Shown here piece after piece: positions 6,895 to 15,226 of a DNA stretch of 44,814 nucleotides (its first letter is position 1; every line of letters starts with the position of its first letter). Source of the DNA: Ardenticatenaceae bacterium (lineage in GTDB: Bacteria > Chloroflexota > Anaerolineae > Promineifilales > Promineifilaceae); contig WYBM01000032.1 of the NCBI GenBank assembly GCA_011525915.1, positions 1 through 44,814 of the forward strand, read 5' to 3'. Position numbers and translations under genes: made by a program. The notes beneath the pieces are model-generated. The model saw nothing but the letters and a program-made list of their open reading frames with translations, was not told where the DNA came from and searched no databases.

Positions 6895-8463
6895 ATGACA
6901 GAAGCACGAAAAAAAATCAAAGTAACGTATTCCACCCTGGCCAGCCCAGATCCGCTGCTGCACCAATATTATGAAGAAGCGGTAGCCCAGGCCAAGGCCG
7001 ACTTTGGTAAGACGTACCCCATGTTTATCAACGGCGAAGAACGCTTCGCTGCCAAGACATTTGAAAAGCGCAGCCCCGTTAACCTGGATTGGGTCATGGG
7101 TCACTTCCAATATGGCTCACTGGCTGACGTGAATGACGCTGTGGCCGCCGCCCGCGCCGCCTTTCCCGCCTGGAGCGCACGGCCGTGGCAGGAACGGGTG
7201 GAAATCATGCGCCGCGCCGCCGACCTCATGAGCGAACGACTGTTTGAGATGGGCGCCAATATGAGCCTGGAGATCGGCAAAAATCGCCTGGAAGCGCTGG
7301 GTGACGTGGAAGAAACGGCCGATCTGCTGCGCTACAATTGTGATGCCATCGAGAAGAACAACAACTTCGCTTTTGAACTGCTGGCCGAAAGCGACAAACA
7401 CCACAACCGCAGTGTCCTTAAGCCCTACGGTGTCTGGGTAGTCATTTCCCCCTTCAACTTCCCTGGCGCGCTGGCCGGCGGTCCCTCTGGTGCGGCCCTG
7501 GTAGCCGGCAACTGTGTCATCCTTAAACCGGCGACCGACACGCCGCTCACCGCCTGGTTCCTGACCGAGTGTTTCCGCGATGCGGGTGTGCCAGCCGGCG
7601 TCTTTAACTTCATTACCGGCAGCGGCAGCGTTGTTGGCCAGGGTCTCATCGATCACCCGGACGTAGATGGCATCACCTTCACCGGCAGCTACGACGTAGG
7701 TATGCACATTTTGCGCTCATTTGCCAACGGCCGTTACCCTCGCCCCGTGATCGCCGAAATGGGCGGTAAAAACCCTACCATCATCAGCCAGAAAGCCGAT
7801 ATTGATAAGGCGGCTATGGGTGTCATGCGCTCCGCTTTTGGCTTGCAAGGTCAAAAGTGTTCCGCTTGCTCACGTGTTTATGTGCACCACTCTGTTAAAG
7901 ACCAGTTTATGGGCAAACTGCTAGACCTGACCAGACAGATCAACGTGGGCGACCCCACCGTGAAGGAAAATTGGATGGGGCCAGTAGCCAACAAAGGTGC
8001 CTTTGAAGATTACAAAAAATTTGTGGCCGAACTGCATGCCAATGGCGATGTTGTTTATGGTGGTGAGACGTTGGAAGTGGGCAATGGCTATTACGTGGCC
8101 CCTACCATTGTAGACAACTTGCCCCTGGATCATCACCTATGGAAGACAGAGATGTTCTTGCCCATTGTCACCGTGACCGGTTATGAAGCGCTGGATAAGG
8201 CCATGGTGCTGGCCAACGACGTGGAGTATGGCCTGACGGCCGGTTTCTTCAGCGAAGATGACAAAGAAGTTCAGTGGTTCCTGGACAACATCCAGGCAGG
8301 TGTGTTGTACGTCAACCGCTCCTCCGGGGCTACCACGGGGGCCTGGCCGGGCTACCAATCCTTTGGTGGCTGGAAGGGCAGCGGTTCCACTGGCAAGGCG
8401 GCTGGCAGTTTCCATTACGTACAGCAGTATATGCATGAACAAAGCCAGACCGTGGTAGACTAA
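6895..8463 (+). CDS. L-glutamate gamma-semialdehyde (P5C) dehydrogenase
   Basis: This 522-aa aldehyde dehydrogenase is of the proline/arginine-catabolic type. It shows the NAD-binding segment PFNFPGALAGGPSGAAL, the catalytic Glu288 (AEMGGKNPT) and the catalytic Cys322 in GQKCSACSR, a signature typical of delta-1-pyrroline-5-carboxylate dehydrogenases. The C-terminal oligomerisation flap (GWKGSGSTGKAAGS) is complete. It oxidises glutamate 5-semialdehyde to glutamate with NAD+ in the cytoplasm. I chose the ATG at 6895 because a strong AAGGAGG lies 7 nt upstream, whereas the longer frame from 6868 has none. It is first in the catabolic block and is separated from the CoA-transferase gene by a GC-rich hairpin. 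No proline dehydrogenase gene is in the window, so the semialdehyde may come from an ornithine or other amine transaminase. Confidence 0.88.
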   Translation: MTEARKKIKVTYSTLASPDPLLHQYYEEAVAQAKADFGKTYPMFINGEERFAAKTFEKRSPVNLDWVMGHFQYGSLADVNDAVAAARAAFPAWSARPWQERVEIMRRAADLMSERLFEMGANMSLEIGKNRLEALGDVEETADLLRYNCDAIEKNNNFAFELLAESDKHHNRSVLKPYGVWVVISPFNFPGALAGGPSGAALVAGNCVILKPATDTPLTAWFLTECFRDAGVPAGVFNFITGSGSVVGQGLIDHPDVDGITFTGSYDVGMHILRSFANGRYPRPVIAEMGGKNPTIISQKADIDKAAMGVMRSAFGLQGQKCSACSRVYVHHSVKDQFMGKLLDLTRQINVGDPTVKENWMGPVANKGAFEDYKKFVAELHANGDVVYGGETLEVGNGYYVAPTIVDNLPLDHHLWKTEMFLPIVTVTGYEALDKAMVLANDVEYGLTAGFFSEDDKEVQWFLDNIQAGVLYVNRSSGATTGAWPGYQSFGGWKGSGSTGKAAGSFHYVQQYMHEQSQTVVD

Positions 8464-8481
8464 GCATAGATTTGTATTTTC

Positions 8482-8507
8482 GCCCCCGTGCGCCTATGTG
8501 CGGGGGC
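8482..8507 (+). terminator. GC-rich hairpin after the P5C dehydrogenase
   Basis: GCCCCCG (8482-8488) pairs with CGGGGGC (8501-8507), and two G-T pairs and one C-G pair can extend the stem to about 10 bp. It lies 18 nt after the stop codon and 10 nt before the next ATG. There is no T-run, so it may attenuate transcription or protect the upstream mRNA rather than fully terminate. Confidence 0.45.
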
Positions 8508-8517
8508 AATTTCTCTC

Positions 8518-9441
8518 ATGATAAACGATAAACGATTGACTATGAAAGAAGCTGTCAGCCGCTATGTGGCCGATGGCAGTATGGTGGCTATTGAAGGGTT
8601 TACCGCCTTTATCTGTTTTGCTGCGGCCCATGAAATCATTCGCCAGCGCAAACAGGGCTTGATGCTGGTGCGCATGACGCCAGACCTGGTCTATGACCAG
8701 ATGGTGGCGGCGGGGGTGGCCGCAAAGATGGTGTTTAGCTACCTGGGCAACCCTGGCGTGGGCAATCTGCATGGTATCCGGCGGGCGGTGGAAAAAGGTG
8801 TGCCACGGCCGTTGGTCGTAGAAGAATACTCCCATTTTGGCATGGTAGGCCGGTATATTGCTGGGGCCAGCAAGCTGCCCTTTTTCCCGCTGCGCAGCTA
8901 TACGGCTACGGACCTACCCCAGGCCAACCCAGACATCAAATTTATGGTCAATCCTTACGGTGATGATGAGATCGCCGTGGTGCCGCCCATCAACCCGGAC
9001 GTCGCCTTTTTGCATGCGCAGCGGGCTGACGCCCAGGGCAATACGCAGCTGTGGGGGCTGCTGGGCATGCAAAAAGAAGTGGCCTTTGCCGCCAAAAAAG
9101 TGGTGGTGGTGGTAGAAGAAGTGGTCGATGAGGTGGTCATTCGCCGTGATCCCAACCGTACCCTCATTCCAGGGCTGGTGGTCGATGCGGTGGTGGCCGA
9201 GCCGTATGGGGCGCATCCCAGTTATGTGCAGGGGTATTATGATCGGGACAATACCGCTTATCTGGAATGGGACAAAATGTCTCGTGACCAGGCCAGTACA
9301 GAAGCGTGGCTGCAAGAGTGGGTGTACGGCTTGCCAGACCGCGCCGCCTATGTGCAAAAGCTGGGACCGGCACGGTTAGCCCTATTAGACCCGGGTGAAC
9401 TATGGGCGGAACCGGTGAATTACGGCCGTTACGCAGCATAA
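8518..9441 (+). CDS. CoA-transferase family I subunit A (GctA/IpdA-like)
   Basis: This 307-aa alpha subunit of a family I CoA-transferase resembles glutaconate CoA-transferase A: the N-terminal 'MKEAVSRYVADGSMVAIEGFTAFI' gives the oxyanion-loop glycine region, and 'INPDVAFLHAQRADAQGNTQLWG' is the conserved core of the family. The partner beta subunit is at 10775. Together they would move CoA from a donor such as acetyl-CoA to a carboxylic acid. The start is uncertain: ATG 8518 gives MINDKRLTMKEAV, and ATG 8539 is an alternative. Neither has a clear ribosome binding site. Oddly, two unrelated genes and a toxin fragment separate it from its partner, whereas these subunits are normally adjacent or overlapping. 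Confidence 0.82.
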   Translation: MINDKRLTMKEAVSRYVADGSMVAIEGFTAFICFAAAHEIIRQRKQGLMLVRMTPDLVYDQMVAAGVAAKMVFSYLGNPGVGNLHGIRRAVEKGVPRPLVVEEYSHFGMVGRYIAGASKLPFFPLRSYTATDLPQANPDIKFMVNPYGDDEIAVVPPINPDVAFLHAQRADAQGNTQLWGLLGMQKEVAFAAKKVVVVVEEVVDEVVIRRDPNRTLIPGLVVDAVVAEPYGAHPSYVQGYYDRDNTAYLEWDKMSRDQASTEAWLQEWVYGLPDRAAYVQKLGPARLALLDPGELWAEPVNYGRYAA

Positions 9442-9499
9442 TCTATCCCTTAGATGGCTGTCACTGCAAAGGTGATAGGCACCTGGATGGGAATGAAGC

Positions 9500-10333
9500 A
9501 TGACACGTTCCAGTTATGATCCAGAATGGGTGGCCCATTACTTTGATGATTTTGGCATTGGTGAATGGGAACGTATGGTGGCCGCACCCATTGATGAAGT
9601 TGCACTTTACATTCATACCTATTACCTGCAACACTATGTGCCCGCCGGGGCGAGCGTACTGGAGATCGGTGCCGGCGCTGGCCGTTTTACGCAAGTTTTA
9701 GCCAATGCAGGCGCAGTTATTGTGGTGGCCGATATTTCGCCTGAACAGTTGGCCCTGAACCGCAAACATGCACGCGAACTGGGCTTTGCCACGGCCGTAG
9801 AAGCATGGTATGAACTGGATATGTGTGACATGTCTCGTTTTACCGATGGTTCGTTTGACTGTGTTGTCGCTTACGGCGGACCGTTGAGTTATGTGCTGGA
9901 TAAACGGGAGACGGCCGTGGCCGAATGTGTGCGGGTCTTAAAACCGGGTGGTGTTTTGCTGGCTGGTGTCATCTCCATGTGGGGGGCAGCCCACCAGAAG
10001 CTGCGTGGAGTGCTGGCGCTGACACCGCCGGCTAACCAGCGTATCACCGCTTCCGGTGATGTGCTGCCCGGTTCCTTTCCCCAGGCCCGCCACTTCATGC
10101 ACATGTATCGCCCCGCCGAGTTCCGTCATTTGCTGCAAAACGCCGGCTTGCAAATCCTGGCGCTGTCAGCTTCCCAGTGCCTCTCCCTGGGTTGGGAAGC
10201 ATTATTGGTTGACATTCGGGCCGACGAAGCCCGTTGGCAAGAACTGCTGCGTATGGAATTGGAAGCGTGCGCCGATGAAGGCGCCCTGGGCATGGGGCCA
10301 CACCTGATTGCCGTGGCCCAAAAAACAGCATGA
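9500..10333 (+). CDS. Class I SAM-dependent methyltransferase
   Basis: This 277-aa methyltransferase has motif I as VLEIGAGAGRFT (about residues 53-64), an acidic post-I position in VVADISPEQL, and a motif IV region 'FDCVVAYGGPLSYVLD'. It belongs to the broad type-11/type-25 methyltransferase group, and the substrate is unknown. The ATG follows a weak GGGAATGAAGC. It lies 58 nt after CoA-transferase subunit A and is co-oriented, so it is probably in the same transcript. It contains two ACGGCCGT sites. Confidence 0.82.
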   Translation: MTRSSYDPEWVAHYFDDFGIGEWERMVAAPIDEVALYIHTYYLQHYVPAGASVLEIGAGAGRFTQVLANAGAVIVVADISPEQLALNRKHARELGFATAVEAWYELDMCDMSRFTDGSFDCVVAYGGPLSYVLDKRETAVAECVRVLKPGGVLLAGVISMWGAAHQKLRGVLALTPPANQRITASGDVLPGSFPQARHFMHMYRPAEFRHLLQNAGLQILALSASQCLSLGWEALLVDIRADEARWQELLRMELEACADEGALGMGPHLIAVAQKTA

Positions 10334-10400
10334 TAGCTGCCCAGTGGCGACTTTTCTGGACGTCTCTTACAATGTGTAACCAAATTGAAGGATGGTTGAC

Positions 10401-10718
10401 ATGGCTTTAATGATTGAAACACGCTACGAGCATATTGTTCTTGATGAACAAGGTGTACCATTGATTGCCGGGACAAATACTAAAGTGATTGAAATTGTCC
10501 TGGATAAAATTGCTTATGGTTGGAGTGCAGAGGAGATTCATAGCCAACATCCTTATCTTTCATTGGGACAAATTCACTCTGCTCTGGCTTATTACTGGGA
10601 CCACCAGCTAGCCTTGGACACAGATATGCAACTCCGCTTTGAAGCGGTAGAGAAACTCCAAAAAGCGGCAGCTCCTACCCCGTTTCAAAAGAAATTGCGT
10701 GAACAGGGCCTTCTTTAA
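10401..10718 (+). CDS. DUF433 domain protein (antitoxin-like)
   Basis: This 105-aa protein matches the DUF433 pattern: an N-terminal strand 'YEHIVLDEQGVPLIAGTNTKVIEIV' followed by a helix-turn-helix-like part 'DKIAYGWSAEEIHSQHPYLSLGQIHSALAYYWDHQ'. DUF433 proteins are commonly encoded just before a DUF5615 PIN-like nuclease and are regarded as antitoxins of such pairs. The ATG at 10401 has GAAGGA 8 nt upstream; ATG 10392 overlaps that site. The stop is followed immediately by a truncated start of what looks like the DUF5615 partner. Base composition is more AT-rich than the flanking CoA-transferase genes, which suggests an insertion between them. Confidence 0.8.
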   Translation: MALMIETRYEHIVLDEQGVPLIAGTNTKVIEIVLDKIAYGWSAEEIHSQHPYLSLGQIHSALAYYWDHQLALDTDMQLRFEAVEKLQKAAAPTPFQKKLREQGLL

Positions 10719-10778
10719 ATGGCTGTCAGACTTTATATGGATCATCGCAATTCTTACCCCTTTAGCGAGGTTTTGTGA
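10719..10778 (+). pseudogene. Truncated DUF5615 PIN-like toxin remnant
   Basis: An ATG directly abuts the DUF433 stop codon and encodes 19 residues beginning MAVRLYMDHR, then stops. From memory, DUF5615 proteins paired with DUF433 start with a very similar 'VRLYMDEHVP' strand carrying the first acidic residue of the nuclease site. The remaining ~90 residues are missing, and the frame runs directly into the GTG start of CoA-transferase subunit B (overlap GTGA). This reads as a toxin deleted after its first strand, leaving the antitoxin alone. The match is by eye and short, so it needs a profile search. Confidence 0.55.
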
Positions 10779-11542
10779 ACAATCCTGAGTACTCTCCTTC
10801 TGAACTGATGATTATCAATGCGGCGCGGGCGCTCAAAGGCAGCCATGTGGTGTTTGTAGGCGTGGGGCTGCCTAATATCGCCTGTAATCTGGCACAGCGC
10901 AGCCACGCCCCAGAATTGGAACTGGTGTATGAAAGTGGCGTCTTTGGCGCTCACCCGGCGCGGCTGCCGCTTTCCATTGGCGACCCCACGCTGGTCAGTG
11001 ATGCCACCTCGGTAGTAGGCATGGCGGACCTGTTCATGTATTACCTGCAAGGGGGGCTGGTGGATGTGGCCCTATTGGGCGGGGCCCAGATTGACCGCTA
11101 CGGCAACCTGAACACCACCGTCATTGGTGATTATGCCGCGCCCAAAGTGCGCCTGCCTGGCTCCGGCGGTGCCTGTGAAATTGCCATCAATGCCCACAAA
11201 ATTTTTATGATCATGCGGCTGAAAGGGCGGGCCTTTGTGGACAGGGTAGATTTTGTTACCAGTCCGGGGCACGCAGGCGGGGCACACGGCCGTGGCCGTG
11301 CTGGCATCCCTGGCAGTGGTCCGCAGTTGGTCATCACCGACCGGGCGCTGTTTGATTTTGCTAATGAGGCACGGGAGATGACGTTGATTGAAGTGGCCCC
11401 CGGCGAAACGGTAGATGCCATTCAGGCCGACGTGGGCTGGCCGCTGCGTGTGGCCCCTGATCTGCATGAGATGACCCCGCCGACGGCGGAAGAACTGCGT
11501 ATTGTGCGCCAGGAATTAGACCCGGCTGGACTTTATCGGTAA
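10775..11542 (+). CDS. CoA-transferase family I subunit B (GctB/IpdB-like)
   Basis: This 255-aa beta subunit of a glutaconate-type CoA-transferase carries the catalytic glutamate in LVYESGVFG, the residue that forms the glutamyl-CoA thioester, and the family signature 'LPGSGGACEIA'. The GTG start at 10775 overlaps the stop of the toxin remnant and has AGCGAGG 5 nt upstream. It works with subunit A at 8518. Its 3' end overlaps a 13-bp perfect inverted repeat (11536-11548/11563-11575) that covers the stop codon. Confidence 0.85.
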   Translation: MNNPEYSPSELMIINAARALKGSHVVFVGVGLPNIACNLAQRSHAPELELVYESGVFGAHPARLPLSIGDPTLVSDATSVVGMADLFMYYLQGGLVDVALLGGAQIDRYGNLNTTVIGDYAAPKVRLPGSGGACEIAINAHKIFMIMRLKGRAFVDRVDFVTSPGHAGGAHGRGRAGIPGSGPQLVITDRALFDFANEAREMTLIEVAPGETVDAIQADVGWPLRVAPDLHEMTPPTAEELRIVRQELDPAGLYR

Positions 11543-11575
11543 TCGGTGATTTGGAAAACAAACCGATTACCGATT
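11536..11575. repeat. Inverted repeat overlapping a stop codon
   Basis: ATCGGTAATCGGT (11536-11548) and ACCGATTACCGAT (11563-11575) are perfect reverse complements with a 14-nt loop. Each arm is itself a doubled heptamer. It covers the CoA-transferase B stop and ends 9 nt before the aminotransferase ATG, so it replaces the usual ribosome-binding region and may affect that gene's translation. Confidence 0.6.
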
Positions 11576-11584
11576 ACCCACACT

Positions 11585-12904
11585 ATGAAGCTATACAAAC
11601 ATCCTCACGGCCGTGTCTTTTACCGCAAGATGGACCACGGCCGTCCCCAAATTTCACACGGCGAAGGCATTTACCTCTATGACGAAAGCGGCAAACGTTA
11701 CATCGATGGCTCTGGCGGGCCGCTGGTGGTGAATGTAGGCCACGGCCGTGCCGACATTGTGCAAGCCATGACCCGGCAGGCCCAAAAGGCCGCTTACGTC
11801 CACGCCCTCATGTTTACCAGCCAGCCGGTAGAACAGCTTTCGGCGGAACTGGCCGAACTTGTGCCCATGCCCGATGCCCGTTTCTTTTACCTGAGCAGCG
11901 GGTCAGAGGTGGTGGAAGGGGCTGTGAAGCTGGCGCGGCAAATACAGCAGGCACGGGGCGAACACGGCCGTCACCTGGTTGTTGGGCGCTGGCAGAGCTA
12001 CCACGGCATGACGTTGGGAGCCTTGGCCGTCAGCGGCCGGGCCGGCTTGCGGGCCCCTTACCTGGAAATGCTGCGTGACATGCCGCACATTGCCCCGCCA
12101 TACCCATACCGGGACCCGGCCAGCGGCACAGAGGCCGCCGACCGCCTGGAAGCCGCTATTTTGGAGCATGGCCCAGAAAACGTGGCCGCCTTTATCGCCG
12201 AGCCCATCAGTGGGGCCAGCCTGGGTGCGGCCGTGCCGCCCGATGATTATTGGCCGTGCATCCGCCAGATTTGTGACCGCTATGGTGTGCTGCTGATTGC
12301 TGACGAGGTGCTGGTGGGCCTGGGCCGTACCGGCGCCTGGTGGGGCATTGACCATTGGCAGGTGCAGCCAGACATTTTAGTGACATCTAAAGGGTTGGCC
12401 GGTGGCTACTTCCCACTTGGTTTTATTGCCGCGCAGCATAGTGACGTGGAATTGATCCGCCAAACATTGGGTGACTGGAACCATGGCGGTACGTTCAGCC
12501 ATCATGCGGTGGGCTGTGCAGCGGCCTTAGCCACGCTGCACATCATCCAGCGTGAAGGGCTGGTAGAAAACTCGGCCCGTATGGGCGCGCTGATGGGGCA
12601 GCAGCTGCGTGCAGCCCTGGGCGACCACCCTAAGGTGGGGGACATTCGTGGGCGAGGGTTGTTTTGGGGGCTGGAGTTGGTGCAAGATAGAGAGACAAAA
12701 CGGCCGTTTCCCGCGGCCCAGCGCCTGGACTGGCGCATCTGGGAACGGGCCTTTGACCTGGGATTGGTAGTATACCATTCACAGGGGTGCGCCGACGGCC
12801 GTGACGGTGACCTGATCATGCTTGGCCCACCGCTGATTGTCAATGAAGCCCAGGTGACAGAGATGGTAACACTGCTGGCGCAGGCCATTGGTGATCTGTT
12901 ATGA
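11585..12904 (+). CDS. Class III PLP-dependent aminotransferase
   Basis: This 439-aa fold-type I aminotransferase of class III (ornithine/beta-alanine/4-aminobutyrate type) has the PLP-phosphate loop 'YLSSGSEVVEGAVKLARQ', Asp240 in LIADEVLVGLGRTG and the Schiff-base Lys269 in VTSKGLAGGYFPLG. It transfers an amino group from an omega-amino or alpha-amino donor to a keto acid and would yield a semialdehyde for the dehydrogenase upstream. I chose the ATG at 11585 because homologues begin near MKLYKHPHGRVF. No Shine-Dalgarno sequence is visible, since the hairpin described above occupies that position. It is densely populated with ACGGCCGT (six sites). Confidence 0.88.
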   Translation: MKLYKHPHGRVFYRKMDHGRPQISHGEGIYLYDESGKRYIDGSGGPLVVNVGHGRADIVQAMTRQAQKAAYVHALMFTSQPVEQLSAELAELVPMPDARFFYLSSGSEVVEGAVKLARQIQQARGEHGRHLVVGRWQSYHGMTLGALAVSGRAGLRAPYLEMLRDMPHIAPPYPYRDPASGTEAADRLEAAILEHGPENVAAFIAEPISGASLGAAVPPDDYWPCIRQICDRYGVLLIADEVLVGLGRTGAWWGIDHWQVQPDILVTSKGLAGGYFPLGFIAAQHSDVELIRQTLGDWNHGGTFSHHAVGCAAALATLHIIQREGLVENSARMGALMGQQLRAALGDHPKVGDIRGRGLFWGLELVQDRETKRPFPAAQRLDWRIWERAFDLGLVVYHSQGCADGRDGDLIMLGPPLIVNEAQVTEMVTLLAQAIGDLL

Positions 12905-12920
12905 GCCATTGGCAGATCAT

Positions 12921-13910
12921 TTACCGCTGACCGTTTACAAACTCCCGCAAGGCCCGGATGTTACGCAGCGGGGTGGTTGTCATGGCCACGCAGCCCGTGC
13001 CCAACACCAGGCGACGGCCGTCTGTCTGGAGCATAGCATCTTGGGCTTCGGCTAAGGTTTGTTCCGGTGATTCCTGGTGCAGCGTCCAATGGTCTATGCC
13101 CCCGTTGGCTGCCCCTTTAATCCACTGTAAGCCGTCGGCCAGCCGCCAGCCTGTCTCCCGGTCATGCCAGTTCACCACAGCCACCGGGTATTCTGCCACC
13201 ACGTCAAACATGATGTCTGTGCTGTGGATGTGCAGCACATTTAGCCATAGGTCACTGGCGGCGGCCAGCAGGCGCAGATCATACTCACGGCCGTAAGCCA
13301 GATACTCCTCCCGGCTCATCAACGGGTAGCGGGCATGCTGGATGGCGTAGTAAATGCCGCTGATGCCGGTGGCCTTGGCAGCTTCAATAAAACGAACGGT
13401 GCTTTCCGTGATCACTTCCAGCGCCTGCCGAAAACGGGGCCGATGGGCCCGCATATGGCTTAACATGCGCTCATTGCCTGCCAGGTGCTTGGCCTGCGAT
13501 AGCGGCGAAAAAATAGTGGCAATAAACGGCGTCTCCTGGCCCAGGGCCATGCCCATAAGCCGCAAGGCCTCAATTTGGGTAGCCAGCATCCCTTTGCCAG
13601 GATCGAGCGGTTTTAAGGCGTCCCAATCAAAAGGGGTTTGAATGGGCAGATGCGTATAGTCACGTGTGCCTTCAATGTGCCCCACCCAGCGATCTTTCAG
13701 GCCCCAATCGACCACCGAATAACTGCTGGCCGGGCCCACCTTCACAAAGTCCCAGGCCCAATCTTGCTGCCATTTGACATGGGCAGCAGCCAAGGCGTGG
13801 GCGTCCTGGTCATCCCCTGGCCAATGTCGCCACAGGGCCACCGGCGGGCGATCCGCCCGTTTACCAGCGATGGCTGCCTCTAATCGTTTGCGTTTGCTCC
13901 AATCACTCAT
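12921..13910 (-). CDS. Uroporphyrinogen decarboxylase family protein
   Basis: This 329-aa TIM-barrel protein of the URO-D superfamily starts 'MSDWSKRKRLEAAIAGKRADRPPVALWRHWPGDD', the typical family opening. It has 'WDFVKVGPASSYSVVDWG', 'LSQAKHLAG' and 'LHIHSTDIMFDVVAEYPVAVVNWHDRE', with a likely active-site His. Family members outside haem synthesis include methyltransferases for corrinoid or coenzyme M systems. The sequence is not close to haem-pathway HemE, and no haem genes are nearby. A corrinoid or one-carbon role is possible, but no partner protein is seen. The ATG at 13910 is preceded by GGAGG at 7 nt. It is the only minus-strand gene in this catabolic block. Confidence 0.75.
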   Translation of the reverse strand: MSDWSKRKRLEAAIAGKRADRPPVALWRHWPGDDQDAHALAAAHVKWQQDWAWDFVKVGPASSYSVVDWGLKDRWVGHIEGTRDYTHLPIQTPFDWDALKPLDPGKGMLATQIEALRLMGMALGQETPFIATIFSPLSQAKHLAGNERMLSHMRAHRPRFRQALEVITESTVRFIEAAKATGISGIYYAIQHARYPLMSREEYLAYGREYDLRLLAAASDLWLNVLHIHSTDIMFDVVAEYPVAVVNWHDRETGWRLADGLQWIKGAANGGIDHWTLHQESPEQTLAEAQDAMLQTDGRRLVLGTGCVAMTTTPLRNIRALREFVNGQR

Positions 13911-14000
13911 GTTATGCCTCCATATGCTGCTATTGGCCAGACCAGGCAATTGTGGCTAGAATGACAAACTCAGGCAAGCCCAAAAGGATAATAGATAGGT

Positions 14001-15158
14001 ATGAATAAAAAAAATGATTATAGGACCGGGTTTTCCACGGCCGTTGATCTGGCAAAACAACTGGCAGTACAGTTTGCCAGCCGTGCTGACGAAGCGGATA
14101 AACAAGGTGCCTTACCGGCGGCAGACGTAGAGGCGCTTAAAGCCTCTGGTTACCTGGGGTTAAGTGTACCACAGGCCTACGGCGGCCAGGGTTTATCTTT
14201 GTACGATTGTGTAGCCGCGCAAATGGAGCTGGCGCAGGGCAGTGCCGCCACGGCGCTGGTAGCCGGGATGCCGATTCATATGTTTGGCCATCAACAGGAA
14301 GTGCGTTCCTGGGATGAAGTGTGGTATGAGCGTTTCTGCCGCGCAGCCGCGCAGGGTGCCCTTTTTAACTCTATTGCCAGCGAGCCGATCATGGGCAGCC
14401 CTTCACGGGGTGGCCTGCCGGCGACAACGGCCGTTTCTACGGCTGATGGGTCAGGGTGGGTGGTGAACGGCCGCAAGACATGGTCCACTGGTGGCAAGCA
14501 CCTCACCCATCTGCTTGTGCGGGTCAACATTGAAGGCCAGGGTGGGGTGGTGTTGGTCACCCCGGAGGTGCCCGGCATTGAATGGGTGGAAACGTGGAGC
14601 GATTCTCTTAGCCTGCGGGCCAGCGACAGCCATGATGTCATTTTTCACGATGTCATCATCCCTCGCCATTATGTGGTTGAACGCGGCGATTCCCGACCAG
14701 CGCCCAACGTCTGGTTTCCCATGATCATGTCGGCTATTTATCTGGGCACGGCCGTGGCTGCCCGCAACTGTGCCATCCAGTTTGCCCTGGAACGTGTGCC
14801 CACCGCCCTGGGTAAACCCATCGCGACCCTGCCCAAAATACAACGTCAGATCGGCGAGATTGACGTGGCCTTACAAGCCGCCCGTAGTTTGCTCATGGAT
14901 GTGGCTGTGGGTTGGCAGGGGCAGGCAGACGGCCGTCAGGCCATGAGCGCCCGTATTGCGGCGGCCAAAACCATGGTCACGGAAACGGCCAATGATGTGA
15001 CAGATAAGGCATTACGCATTGCCGGTGGGTCCAGCATCACCAAGGCGCTGCCATTGGAACGTTTCTTCCGTGATGTGCGGGCCGGGTCCATGCAGCCGCC
15101 CTCTGGCGATACCGCCCTGGAAATTGTGGGCCGTGCCGCTATCGCTGAATTTGAATAA
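14001..15158 (+). CDS. Acyl-CoA dehydrogenase family flavoprotein
   Basis: This 385-aa protein has the acyl-CoA dehydrogenase fold. The N-terminal helical part includes 'DVEALKASGYLGLSVPQAYGGQGLS', the middle beta domain has 'VVNGRKTWSTGGKHLTHLLVRV', and the C-terminal helical bundle ends 'ITKALPLERFFRDVRAGSMQPPSGDTALEIVGRAAI'. The usual 'YEGT' catalytic region is replaced by 'QPPSGDTALE', a form also seen in flavin monooxygenase-like members (DszC/NcnH type), so true dehydrogenation of an acyl-CoA is not certain. FAD is expected as cofactor. The start follows GATAGGT. It lies near the CoA-transferase genes, fitting acyl-CoA catabolism. Confidence 0.82.
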   Translation: MNKKNDYRTGFSTAVDLAKQLAVQFASRADEADKQGALPAADVEALKASGYLGLSVPQAYGGQGLSLYDCVAAQMELAQGSAATALVAGMPIHMFGHQQEVRSWDEVWYERFCRAAAQGALFNSIASEPIMGSPSRGGLPATTAVSTADGSGWVVNGRKTWSTGGKHLTHLLVRVNIEGQGGVVLVTPEVPGIEWVETWSDSLSLRASDSHDVIFHDVIIPRHYVVERGDSRPAPNVWFPMIMSAIYLGTAVAARNCAIQFALERVPTALGKPIATLPKIQRQIGEIDVALQAARSLLMDVAVGWQGQADGRQAMSARIAAAKTMVTETANDVTDKALRIAGGSSITKALPLERFFRDVRAGSMQPPSGDTALEIVGRAAIAEFE

Positions 15159-15163
15159 ACACA

Positions 15164-15191
15164 GACCTGGCAGGCGCCACCCTGTCAGGTC
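15164..15191 (+). terminator. Hairpin after the acyl-CoA dehydrogenase
   Basis: GACCTGGCAGG (15164-15174) pairs with CCTGTCAGGTC (15181-15191) with a single G-T pair and a 6-nt loop. It is 6 nt after the stop. There is no adjacent T-run, though a T-rich stretch (CTCTTTATCTTT) begins about 10 nt later. It probably limits read-through into the SulP gene. Confidence 0.5.
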
Positions 15192-15226
15192 GTAAATTCC
15201 CTCTTTATCTTTAGGAGACTTAAGAA

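Noticed and set aside
14001..15158. Claim that the acyl-CoA dehydrogenase is catalytically dead because 'YEGT' is missing
   Set aside because: The catalytic Glu position varies between acyl-CoA dehydrogenase subfamilies, so its absence at one site does not show inactivity.
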